This document shows positions 1 to 8,412 of a stretch of 64,000 nt of DNA, one piece after another (position 1 is the first letter of the stretch; every line of letters begins with the position of its first letter). The notes beneath the pieces are model-generated. The model did no database searches and was not told the origin of the DNA. It saw only the letters and a program-made list of their open reading frames with translations. The stretch is from Curvibacter gracilis ATCC BAA-807. Lineage in GTDB: Bacteria > Pseudomonadota > Gammaproteobacteria > Burkholderiales > Burkholderiaceae_C. Where the stretch lies: positions 609,093-673,092 of the forward strand of contig NZ_KI912466.1 in NCBI RefSeq assembly GCF_000518645.1, given 5' to 3'. A program made the position numbers and the translations under genes.

Positions 1-1751
1 TGGGTATCGGTGTTGTTGGGCTTGGCACATTCGCGGTGCATGCACAGCGTGCGCAGCAGGATGCCAACATCAGCACATAAAAGCGCACCATTTTGGTGAT
101 TTCTATCTGCCAAGGGGGCGGCAGAACGGGGGGCAGCCTCTGTCACAGCGCCCGCTTCAGCGGTTTTGGGGCTGGGCTCGTTGCGCTTCAGACGCGCTGT
201 TGCAGAAGGTGTTGGTGCTGCGGCGGCGTTCCCCGGATGGCTGGCCGGAGCATGCGCGGCAGGCGGTGAGGTCGAACTGGCGGAAGTGGCTGCACCGGCT
301 GCACCGGCTGAATGGGCTGAACCGGCCGGGCGCCCCGGAGCAACCGGCACGGCCGGGGCCATGGGGGCCGCTGGCGGCGAGGGCAAGACCTCTTCCAACC
401 CCTGGCCTCGGGTCGTCTCCACCACAGGGGCCACCGGACCCGCCTCATGCGATCGCCAACCCAACCAGCCGACGCTGCCGGTCAACACCAGGGCCAGGGC
501 GGCCCCGCCCCATCCCAGCCGCCGTGACCCGGCCACGGGTCGGCGAACGGGGGCCTGGCGCGCCGGGTCGATCGACAGATCCAGCGTCGGCTCAGGTGCG
601 CCCACATCAGGGGCGGCGGGCACGGAGACGGCCCCATGGGCAGGCACCTCGTTGGCCATGTCCACGGTCACCTCGCCCGGCAGCCCCCGTTCCGGCAAGC
701 GCTGAGTGACGGCCTCGGGCGCGGTCCGCGCCAACACACCGTCGGCACGGGCTGCTGGAAGCCAGAGGTCCCCGAGCTCCTGGCGCCAGTCGAAGCGGCT
801 CAGGTTCTCGTCATCGGGGTTCAGTTGCATGCACGCGGCCAGGGCTCGGGTGCTGGCGGGCCGCATTTCGGGCCGGATCTCCAGCGCCTGACTCAAACCG
901 TCCAGAAAAGGAGCCGAATAGCGCAGGCCGAACTCGGTCGTCAACACGCGAGCCACCTCGTGGAAGGGCTGCATGCGGTCCTTGATGATGCGGAAGGTGG
1001 CCGGGGTGGGCGCCTGGCCACACAGGCAGTCGTACACCACGGCGGCCAGCGAGTACAGGTCGGACCAGGGCCCGGGTTGCATGTCTTCGGTGTCGGCATA
1101 CTGCTCGATCGGCGCGTAATGCACCTTGAGGATGGCCGTGTGCTGATGCCCCTGGCCGGCCAGGGCCCGGCGTGCCGCGCCCAGGTCGAGCAGCACCGGT
1201 GGGCCGATGTCCTGCAAGAAGATGTTGTCGGGCGACACATCCCGGTGCAAGGTCTGGTGGTCGTGCAGGCACTGCAAAGCCCCCAGCAGCCCCCCGATCA
1301 CCTTGCGCAGCCAGGCCTCGGGTGGTGGCCCACGCATCTGGGAACGCGCCTGTTGCAAGGTCATGCCCTGGTAGAGCGGCATCACCATGTAGGCGGTGCC
1401 ATGGGTCTCCCAGAAACGGAACACCTTGACCAGGGAGGGGTGGTCGAACGAGGCCAGCAGCCGCGCCTCGTTCAAGAAACCCTGCAGCCCGCGCTGGAAA
1501 GCCGGCGCCTCGTGGGGCGAGCGCAGCGCCACCGACAGCCCCTGCCCCCGACCGACCAGGGCACCCGGCAGGTACTCCTTGATCGCCACCGAGCGCTGGA
1601 GAGAACGATCAAATGCCTTGTAGACCAGCCCGAATCCGCCAACGCCGAGCAGGCCCTCGATGTCGAACTCGGCCAGCCGCGTGCCCGCCGGCAGGGCGTC
1701 GGCGTGGCTGGGCCCCTGAGCGGAGCGTTCGGGCGGAACGGGTGAGGACAT
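1..1751 (-). CDS. Serine/threonine protein kinase with C-terminal membrane anchor (3' end beyond window)
   Basis: The frame is open from the ATG at 1751 to the left edge, at least 583 codons, so the C-terminus is missing. The kinase domain spans about residues 30-300: glycine loop GVGGFGLVY (36-44), VAIK lysine 58, catalytic HRDVSPDN (169-176), DLG in place of DFG (189-191) and an APIEQY segment (213-218) typical of bacterial Hanks-type kinases. One hydrophobic segment near 414-434 is followed by an Ala/Pro/Ser-rich stretch and a Cys-containing region, so the kinase is probably cytoplasmic with an extracytoplasmic tail. Key catalytic residues are intact, so activity is likely. Substrate and signal cannot be inferred; such kinases often sit next to PP2C phosphatases or type VI secretion genes, but that side lies outside the window. 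It is divergent from rlmJ across 241 bases. Confidence 0.85.
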   Translation of the reverse strand, partial: MSSPVPPERSAQGPSHADALPAGTRLAEFDIEGLLGVGGFGLVYKAFDRSLQRSVAIKEYLPGALVGRGQGLSVALRSPHEAPAFQRGLQGFLNEARLLASFDHPSLVKVFRFWETHGTAYMVMPLYQGMTLQQARSQMRGPPPEAWLRKVIGGLLGALQCLHDHQTLHRDVSPDNIFLQDIGPPVLLDLGAARRALAGQGHQHTAILKVHYAPIEQYADTEDMQPGPWSDLYSLAAVVYDCLCGQAPTPATFRIIKDRMQPFHEVARVLTTEFGLRYSAPFLDGLSQALEIRPEMRPASTRALAACMQLNPDDENLSRFDWRQELGDLWLPAARADGVLARTAPEAVTQRLPERGLPGEVTVDMANEVPAHGAVSVPAAPDVGAPEPTLDLSIDPARQAPVRRPVAGSRRLGWGGAALALVLTGSVGWLGWRSHEAGPVAPVVETTRGQGLEEVLPSPPAAPMAPAVPVAPGRPAGSAHSAGAAGAATSASSTSPPAAHAPASHPGNAAAAPTPSATARLKRNEPSPKTAEAGAVTEAAPRSAAPLADRNHQNGALLCADVGILLRTLCMHRECAKPNNTDT

Positions 1752-1992
1752 GGCGGAAATGGGTCTGGGCGGGCGGCACGGCCACGACCATGGGGAAGGC
1801 ATCCCCTGCGCGGTCTGCGGCAGGCATGGACATGCTCGCACCGCCAATTGTCCTTAATTTGACCGACGAACGGCCAAAACGGGCAAATTTCGCGCCGATC
1901 GTCGAAATTTTGGCGCGGGATTTCTTCAGATACCCCGCGCGAGGACACCGTCCAAGCCCCGGTCATGAGCCCGGGCCGTTACCATTGGCGCC

Positions 1993-2919
1993 ATGTTCAG
2001 TTACCGTCACGCCTTCCATGCGGGCAACCACGCCGATGTGCTCAAGCACACCGTGCTGGTGTCCGCGCTCCAATACATGACCGAGAAAGACGCGGCCCTG
2101 ACCGTGATCGACACCCATGGGGGCGCGGGTCTTTACAGACTGGACGGTGATTACGCCAGCACCAGCGGTGAAGCCGACACCGGCATCCGCTGCCTCGTCG
2201 ACGGCCCCTTCTCGGCCCAGAACACGGCCCTGGCCGTCAAGCAAGCCCCGGCCAAGCCCGCTGCCGATGCCGCCGCCAAGCCCCTCACCCCGGCGCTGCA
2301 AAGCTACCTGGACCAGATCCGCTCCTTCAACAGCGGCAACTCGCTCAAGGTGTACCCGGGCTCGCCCTTCATCATCCAGCGCCTGCTGCGCAGCCACGAC
2401 CGCCTGAAGGTGTTCGAACTGCACCCCACCGATGCCCGTTCGCTGGACGGCAACATCGCCCAGTTGGAAGTCGGCCGCCAGGTGGCGGTGCTGCGTGAAG
2501 ACGGGTTTGAGGGCGTGAAGAAGTTTCTGCCGCCGCCGGCACGGCGCGCCCTGCTGCTGTGCGACCCCAGCTACGAGATCAAGACCGACTACCTGCGGGT
2601 GCAGGACCTGATCGCCGACTGCCTGAAGCGCTTTGCCACCGGCACCTATGCGGTCTGGTACCCGATCATCCCGCGCCCCGAGGCGCACGACCTGCCCAAG
2701 CGCCTGAAGACCATGGCCAACAAGGCCGGCAAGGCCTGGCTGCACGCCACGCTGACGGTGAAGTCGGGCAAGGCCGGCAGCGGCTTGCCGGCCAGCGGCA
2801 TGTTCCTGATCAACCCGCCCTTCACGCTCAAGGCCATTCTCAAGGAAGCCCTGCCTCAGATGGTGGAGCTGATGGGCCAGGACCGGGGCGCGGGCTTCAC
2901 GCTGGACAGCGGGGGCTGA
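1993..2919 (+). CDS. rlmJ: 23S rRNA (adenine(2030)-N6)-methyltransferase RlmJ
   Basis: The 308-residue product begins MFSYRHAFHAGNHADVLKH, the hallmark N-terminus of RlmJ (ComJ/YhiR family), which methylates A2030 of 23S rRNA using SAM. A THGGAGLY segment near residue 42 is the SAM-binding region, and CDPSYEIK near residue 192 corresponds to the catalytic (D/N)PPY-like motif, here DPSY. The protein is slightly longer than the usual 280 residues because of an Ala/Pro/Lys-rich insert near residues 80-95. It is monocistronic and converges on the rlpA-like gene with only 30 bases between stops. The family is well established; the position modified is inferred from it. Confidence 0.93.
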   Translation: MFSYRHAFHAGNHADVLKHTVLVSALQYMTEKDAALTVIDTHGGAGLYRLDGDYASTSGEADTGIRCLVDGPFSAQNTALAVKQAPAKPAADAAAKPLTPALQSYLDQIRSFNSGNSLKVYPGSPFIIQRLLRSHDRLKVFELHPTDARSLDGNIAQLEVGRQVAVLREDGFEGVKKFLPPPARRALLLCDPSYEIKTDYLRVQDLIADCLKRFATGTYAVWYPIIPRPEAHDLPKRLKTMANKAGKAWLHATLTVKSGKAGSGLPASGMFLINPPFTLKAILKEALPQMVELMGQDRGAGFTLDSGG

Positions 2920-2949
2920 AGCCCCACATCACACGTGCCCTGAGCGGCC

Positions 2950-3471
2950 TCAGTTGCCGCAGGGCAGGCCGGTCACCACCGGCAGCGACAGCGCCACCTC
3001 CTTGATGCCCACGCCCATCAGATCAAGGGCGATGGCCGCCGCACGGCTCACGTCGATGATGCGCCCCATGGTGTGGGGCCCGCGGTCGTTGATGCGCACC
3101 AGCACTTCCTTGCCGTTGTTGAGGTTGCGCACGCAAACCCGGGTGCCGAAGGGCAGGGTGCGGTGCGCGGCGGTCATGGCGTTCATGTTGAAACGCTCAC
3201 CGCTGGCGGTGCGACGGCGGTGCAACTCGATGCCGTACCACGATGCGCCACCGCGCTCGAAATACACCTCATCGGGTGCCATCAAGGTGCTCAAAGGGTC
3301 GCCGGGCGGCTCGTCCGGCTCCTCCTCCGATGGGCTGCCTGCAGCCTCCAGCCGAGTGGCCAGCGGCAGCTCCACCCCGGCAAAACCAGGCTGGGCCGCC
3401 CAGGCCGACAACGGGTGAGCGACCAGCACCACCACCAACATCAGCCCGCGCAGCCAGCCCGGCGCCCCCAT
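2950..3471 (-). CDS. RlpA-like septal ring lytic transglycosylase family protein
   Basis: The 173-residue product has a signal peptide (hydrophobic core LMLVVVLVAHPLSAWA) and one double-psi beta-barrel domain with the RlpA signatures GGASWYG, TASGERF, TAAHRTLPFGT and VRINDRGP. RlpA proteins cleave or bind denuded glycan strands at the septum or cell surface. No SPOR domain follows, so this is a short relative rather than classic RlpA. A longer frame starts upstream at 3543, but the ATG at 3471 puts the signal peptide at the true N-terminus and lies 4 bases after the metF stop, suggesting co-transcription with tlyA-metF. Family assignment is firm; enzymatic activity is inferred. Confidence 0.85.
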   Translation of the reverse strand: MGAPGWLRGLMLVVVLVAHPLSAWAAQPGFAGVELPLATRLEAAGSPSEEEPDEPPGDPLSTLMAPDEVYFERGGASWYGIELHRRRTASGERFNMNAMTAAHRTLPFGTRVCVRNLNNGKEVLVRINDRGPHTMGRIIDVSRAAAIALDLMGVGIKEVALSLPVVTGLPCGN

Positions 3472-3475
3472 GGGT

Positions 3476-4363
3476 TCAGCGCGCTGCAGGCGCCGCATCG
3501 GCCACCAGGCCCAACCGATCCAGCAAGGCCAGGGTGCTGACACTCTGGTTCATGGTGTAGAAGTGCAGCGCCGGTGCACCGCCCTGGCGCAGTTGCTCGC
3601 ACAGCCGGGTCACGACATCCAGGCCAAAAGCCTTGATCGACTCCACATCGTCGCCAAACCCCTGCAGACGCAGGCGGATCCAGCGCGGAATCTCGGCGCC
3701 GCAGGCGTCCGAGAAGCGCATCAGCTGGGTTGAACTGGTGATGGGCATGATGCCCGGCACCACCGGCACCTGCAGACCCAGCTTGCGGCTTTCGTCGACA
3801 AAGCGGAAGTAGGCATCGGCGTTGTAGAAGTACTGGGTGATGGCCGCATCCGCGCCGGCACGCACCTTGGCCGCATAGGCCTGCAGGTCGGCCTCGGGCG
3901 AACGGGCCTGGGGGTGCACCTCCGGGTAGGCCGCCACTTCGATGTGGAAGTCGTGCCCCGTCTCGGCCCGGATGAAGGCCACCAGATCGCTGGCATATTG
4001 GAATTCGCCGCCCGCGCCATAGCCGCTGGGCAGGTCACCGCGCAGCGCCACCAGGCGCTTCACGCCCATGGCCTTCAGGGTGGCCAGTTGCTCGCGCACC
4101 GAGGCCCGTGTGGCGCCGATGCACGAGAAATGCGAGGCTGCGCTGCAGCCCTCCGACAGAATCTCACGCACGGTGGCAAAAGTGCCCTCTTGCGTGGAAC
4201 CACCAGCCCCGTAGGTGACCGAGCAGAACTCGGGCCGGCGGCTGTAGAGCGCCTGACGCACGGTGCGCAGCTTGGCCGCCCCCTCGGGCGTCTTGGGGGG
4301 GAAGAACTCGAAACTGACCGGCAGCTGGGCCAAGCCTGCTGCACTGGATGTGGACGCGCTCAT
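3476..4363 (-). CDS. metF: 5,10-methylenetetrahydrofolate reductase
   Basis: The 295-residue protein carries VSFEFFPPKTPEG near the N-terminus (catalytic Glu) and the conserved folate/FAD segments SVTYGAGGST, HFSCIGATR and LRGDLPSG. It is the usual length of bacterial MetF, which makes 5-methyl-THF for methionine synthesis. The ATG at 4363 is preferred over the upstream start because AAGGAGG lies just before it and it overlaps the tlyA stop as ATGA, a sign of translational coupling. Placement downstream of ahcY and tlyA groups it with the SAM/methyl cycle; as in other beta-proteobacteria, ahcY and metF are neighbours. Confidence 0.95.
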   Translation of the reverse strand: MSASTSSAAGLAQLPVSFEFFPPKTPEGAAKLRTVRQALYSRRPEFCSVTYGAGGSTQEGTFATVREILSEGCSAASHFSCIGATRASVREQLATLKAMGVKRLVALRGDLPSGYGAGGEFQYASDLVAFIRAETGHDFHIEVAAYPEVHPQARSPEADLQAYAAKVRAGADAAITQYFYNADAYFRFVDESRKLGLQVPVVPGIMPITSSTQLMRFSDACGAEIPRWIRLRLQGFGDDVESIKAFGLDVVTRLCEQLRQGGAPALHFYTMNQSVSTLALLDRLGLVADAAPAAR

Positions 4364-5148
4364 GCCGCCCTCCTTGAGTGAATGAAGAATTCGCGGTTGC
4401 CATCGCCGCCGCTGATCGGGCTGTCCAACCAGGCCAGCACCTGCAGCCCCAGTTCCTGACAAGCATCGCGCAGTCGCTTTTCGACCACGGCGAACAGTTC
4501 CGGGTCACGCACGATGCCGCCTTTGCCCACCTGACCGGGTTGCAGTTCAAACTGCGGCTTGACCAGCATGAGCAGTTCGCCGCCCACGCCCAGCATGGGC
4601 ATCAGCGCCGGCAGCACCAGGGTCAGCGAGATGAAGGACAGGTCGCCCGTGATGAAGTCGAACTGGCCATCAAACGGGCCGCGCGGGCTTTCCAGCCCTT
4701 CGCAGTGCTCCATCAGCTCCAGCGTGGTCAGGTGGCGGGCATTGACCTGCTCGATGCAGGTGACGCGCTCATCAAAGCGCAGGCGCTCGTACAACTGCCC
4801 CTGCCCCACGTCGACGCCCACCACATGGGCGGCGCCGGCCTGCAGCAGGCAGTCGGTGAAGCCGCCGGTGGATTGGCCCACGTCCAGGCAGAGCTTGCCG
4901 GCCACCGACAGGCCGGTGGCTTGCAGGGCGCCTTCCAGCTTGAGACCGCCGCGCGACACATAACGCGCCTCGGCGGTGTCGACCAGCTCGATCAGGGCGC
5001 TGTCGGGCAGCTCCTGGCCGTTCTTCAGCACCGCCACCCAGGGCGAGGCCTCGCTGGGGCGCCATTGGACGCCCGCCGCGATGAGGCGCGAGGCCTGCGA
5101 CCGGGAAACGGCCAGGCCGCGCTCCACCAACAACTGATCAGCTCGCAT
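4360..5148 (-). CDS. tlyA: TlyA family rRNA (cytidine-2'-O)-methyltransferase / hemolysin-like protein
   Basis: The 262-residue product starts MRADQLLVERGLAVSRSQA, an S4-like RNA-binding domain (about residues 1-60). An FtsJ-type Rossmann methyltransferase follows with YVSRGGLKLEGAL, LDVGQSTGGFTDCLLQ (SAM site), KPQFE near 205, and a VRDPE tail. In actinobacteria TlyA methylates 16S and 23S rRNA; in proteobacteria the role is less defined and the older label is hemolysin. The ATG at 5148 has AAGGA upstream; the stop overlaps the metF start. It sits between ahcY and metF, so it is probably co-expressed with the SAM cycle. Confidence 0.88.
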   Translation of the reverse strand: MRADQLLVERGLAVSRSQASRLIAAGVQWRPSEASPWVAVLKNGQELPDSALIELVDTAEARYVSRGGLKLEGALQATGLSVAGKLCLDVGQSTGGFTDCLLQAGAAHVVGVDVGQGQLYERLRFDERVTCIEQVNARHLTTLELMEHCEGLESPRGPFDGQFDFITGDLSFISLTLVLPALMPMLGVGGELLMLVKPQFELQPGQVGKGGIVRDPELFAVVEKRLRDACQELGLQVLAWLDSPISGGDGNREFFIHSRRAA

Positions 5149-5189
5149 GAAATCCTTAAAAATGAAACACCGTGGGCCAGGGCGCCCGC

Positions 5190-5215
5190 CCTGCCCGCCC
5201 GAAAAACCGGGCAGG
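5190..5215 (-). terminator. GC-rich hairpin between ahcY and tlyA (weak or partial terminator)
   Basis: The arms CCTGCCCG (5190-5197) and CGGGCAGG (5208-5215) form a perfect 8-bp stem in the 152-base ahcY-tlyA gap. No U-tract follows on the minus strand, so it may attenuate or protect the transcript rather than terminate it fully. Confidence 0.4.
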
Positions 5216-5266
5216 CCCCATCGCAAGAATGCCACGGCCCCGCGCTGGGGCTGGCAGCATCCTCCG

Positions 5267-5300
5267 ATCACAGATCGATCACGGACCGATCAGAGACCGA

Positions 5301-5303
<3 letters not shown>
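5267..5303. repeat. Tandem 11-bp repeat at the ahcY stop codon
   Basis: Three consecutive units, ATCACAGATCG, ATCACGGACCG and ATCAGAGACCG, are followed by a partial fourth (ATCA) that runs into the ahcY stop codon. The unit length is one helical turn. Function unknown; it could be a phased protein-binding site or simple slippage. Confidence 0.7.
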
Positions 5304-6734
<1,431 letters not shown>

Positions 6735-6756
6735 GGTTTGCTCCAAAACATGTTTG

Positions 6757-6808
6757 AAAAAACCACTTGCCGGGGCGAAAAAAACTCATCGCACGGGAAG
6801 TGGATGAG
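6757..6808 (-). terminator. Expression platform of the SAH riboswitch: two overlapping intrinsic-terminator-like hairpins
   Basis: Downstream of the aptamer, CTCATC pairs with GATGAG (6785-6790 with 6803-6808) followed by seven U. A second pairing, CCACTT with AAGTGG (6763-6768 with 6798-6803), is followed by six U just before the ahcY Shine-Dalgarno. The first hairpin uses bases of the aptamer's 3' strand, so aptamer and terminator should be mutually exclusive. That predicts SAH binding as an ON signal, which agrees with the known behaviour of this class. Pairings are by eye. Confidence 0.55.
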
Positions 6809-6875
6809 CGTCGTTGCGTAGATGGTCCGAGCCTCACGCCCCGCTGTGCTGGGGGCGCTGCAACGCTCCTCGGAT
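6801..6875 (-). ncRNA. S-adenosylhomocysteine (SAH) riboswitch aptamer
   Basis: On the minus strand the leader reads CCGAGGAGCGTTGCAGC, then a GC-rich arm, GTGAGGCTCGG, and finally CAACGACGCTCATCC. These match the conserved blocks of the SAH aptamer: CCGAG pairs with CTCGG (P1) and GAGCG pairs with CGCTC (pseudoknot/P4). It sits directly in front of ahcY, the usual location in beta- and gamma-proteobacteria. The predicted transcription start coincides with the aptamer's 5' edge. Confidence 0.9.
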
Positions 6876-6881
6876 GGCGGC

Positions 6882-6909
6882 ATTTTAGTTGCAAAACGCC
6901 GTTTGTCAC
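6882..6909 (-). promoter_or_regulatory. Sigma-70-type promoter for the ahcY riboswitch transcript
   Basis: Minus strand: -35 GTGACA (6904-6909), 16-base spacer, -10 TAAAAT (6882-6887). The expected start near 6875 falls at the first base of the SAH aptamer, which supports both calls. Confidence 0.65.
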
Positions 6910-6965
6910 CCCAATGTCCCCAGATCGGCCTCAGGCAGAGGCCCATCCGCAGCCCCCACTGCGCC

Positions 6966-7922
6966 TTAGCCGGGCTGCAAAGCCGGCATGGCCTCCCGCG
7001 GGATGATGGCCCCGGGCCAAGCAATCACGGCCCCCGAAACCCGGTGCGCCAGGGCGGCGGCCTCCGGGATCGAGCCCCCCCTCAGGCGACCGGCCAGGTA
7101 GCCGGCCGCGAAGGAGTCGCCCGCAGCACTGGTGTCGACCACCCGCGCCACCGGCTGGGTCGGCACATGCCATTGGCCGGCTTCGGTGGCCACCACACAG
7201 GGGCGGGCCCCTTGCTTGACCACCACTTCGCGGCATCCCAGGCCCAGACTGCGCTGCACTGCCTGCTGGGCAGGGTGCGGCCCGTACAGCAGGGTTTCAT
7301 CGTCCAGCGTCAGCAGGGCGACATCGGCCAGGGCCAGCACGCGCTCGTGAGCCTCACGGGCCTGATCCGCACGCCACAGTGCGGGCCTGAAGTTGTTGTC
7401 AAACCAGATCAACCCGCCGGCGCGCCGGAAGGCGGCCAGGGCCTCGAACAAGGCCTCGCGCCGCGCTGGTGGAAACAGGGCCAGCGTGATGCCCGACAGG
7501 TAGAGCACATCGATCTGGGACGGGTTCAGCAAGGTGGCGAAATCAAGCTCGCCGCCAAAGTAGTGGCGGGCGGCGCTGTCGTTGCGCCAATAGAAGAACC
7601 GCCGCTCACCCCGGTCATCGGTCTCGATCAGGTACAGACCGGGCGCACGCCCGGGCAGGCGGGCCACCCGCTCGGTGAACAAGCCCTCGTCCTGCCACTG
7701 GCTCAGCAAGCCGTCGCTCAGCGGATCATCGCCCAGCGCGGTGGCGTAGTGCACCTCGGCGGGCCAACCCTGCAACAGCCGCGCCAGGTAGATCGCCGTG
7801 TTCAGGGTATCGCCCCCGTAACGGCGCTTCAGGGGCTGCCCGCCGATTTCGATCATGCACTCGCCCAGCGACACGATGTGCACGGGCCCGGCGCTGGCAG
7901 CGGCCGGAAAATGGGAACTCAT
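6966..7922 (-). CDS. kdgK: PfkB-family sugar kinase, 2-dehydro-3-deoxygluconokinase type
   Basis: The 318-residue protein has the ribokinase/PfkB fold: VSLGECMIEI at the N-terminus (typical of KDG kinases), RYGGDTLNTAIYLARL near 33-48, a substrate segment YWRNDSAARHYF, and DTSAAGDSFAAGYLAG carrying the catalytic Asp and anion hole near 250. KDG kinase converts 2-keto-3-deoxygluconate to KDPG, the Entner-Doudoroff intermediate. It is the last gene of a five-gene minus-strand operon, 16 bases after ridA. The operon context (D-aminoacylase, deaminase, GntP permease) suggests it phosphorylates KDG formed from D-glucosaminate. The start at 7922 is chosen over a longer frame that overlaps ridA. Confidence 0.85.
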   Translation of the reverse strand: MSSHFPAAASAGPVHIVSLGECMIEIGGQPLKRRYGGDTLNTAIYLARLLQGWPAEVHYATALGDDPLSDGLLSQWQDEGLFTERVARLPGRAPGLYLIETDDRGERRFFYWRNDSAARHYFGGELDFATLLNPSQIDVLYLSGITLALFPPARREALFEALAAFRRAGGLIWFDNNFRPALWRADQAREAHERVLALADVALLTLDDETLLYGPHPAQQAVQRSLGLGCREVVVKQGARPCVVATEAGQWHVPTQPVARVVDTSAAGDSFAAGYLAGRLRGGSIPEAAALAHRVSGAVIAWPGAIIPREAMPALQPG

Positions 7923-7938
7923 CGCGCCAGACCCCTGC

Positions 7939-8331
7939 TCAGGCGGCCTCGGGCCGCCGGTAGGCCACGCAATCCACCTCGACGCGGCAGTCGATGACCA
8001 TGGGGGACACCACACAGGCGCGGGCCGGCGGGTGCTCGCCGAAATAGCTCATGAACACCCGGTTGAACGAAGCGAAGTCACGCGGGTCGTCCAGCCAGAC
8101 GCCGCAACGCACCACATGCTCGGGGCCATAGCCGGCCTCGGCCAGCACGGCCAGCACGTTGCGGATGGCCTGGTGAGACTGGGCCACGATGCCGCCGTCG
8201 ATCACCTCGCCATCGCGCATCGGGGTCTGGCCCGACACGAACAACCACCCGTCAGCTTGGGCGGCACGGGCAAACGGCATCTTCTGGCCGCCTGTGCCAT
8301 CGGCGACGCCATAACGCTGGATATCGGACAT
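7939..8331 (-). CDS. RidA family enamine/imine deaminase
   Basis: The 130-residue protein is a YjgF/YER057c/UK114 (RidA) member: FVSGQTPMRDG, a central DPRDFASFNRVFMSYFGEHPPAR, and the catalytic Arg in PPARACVV followed by VEVDCVAY. RidA proteins hydrolyse reactive enamine/imine products of PLP enzymes. Here it is encoded between a D-aminoacylase-family gene and a sugar-acid kinase, with a PLP deaminase at the head of the operon, so it probably processes the intermediate released by that deaminase. AAGGAG precedes the ATG. Confidence 0.92.
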   Translation of the reverse strand: MSDIQRYGVADGTGGQKMPFARAAQADGWLFVSGQTPMRDGEVIDGGIVAQSHQAIRNVLAVLAEAGYGPEHVVRCGVWLDDPRDFASFNRVFMSYFGEHPPARACVVSPMVIDCRVEVDCVAYRRPEAA

Positions 8332-8412
8332 GAGAAAACTCCTTCTTTCTTGAAATCAATGACACGCAGTGAAGCGCTGTGAAACCTGGGTGGGCGGGCC
8401 CCGGGCGGCTGG

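Noticed and set aside
5190..5215. Hairpin between ahcY and tlyA as a full terminator
   Set aside because: No U-tract follows and the downstream genes lack an obvious promoter, so full termination is doubtful; kept only as a weak feature.
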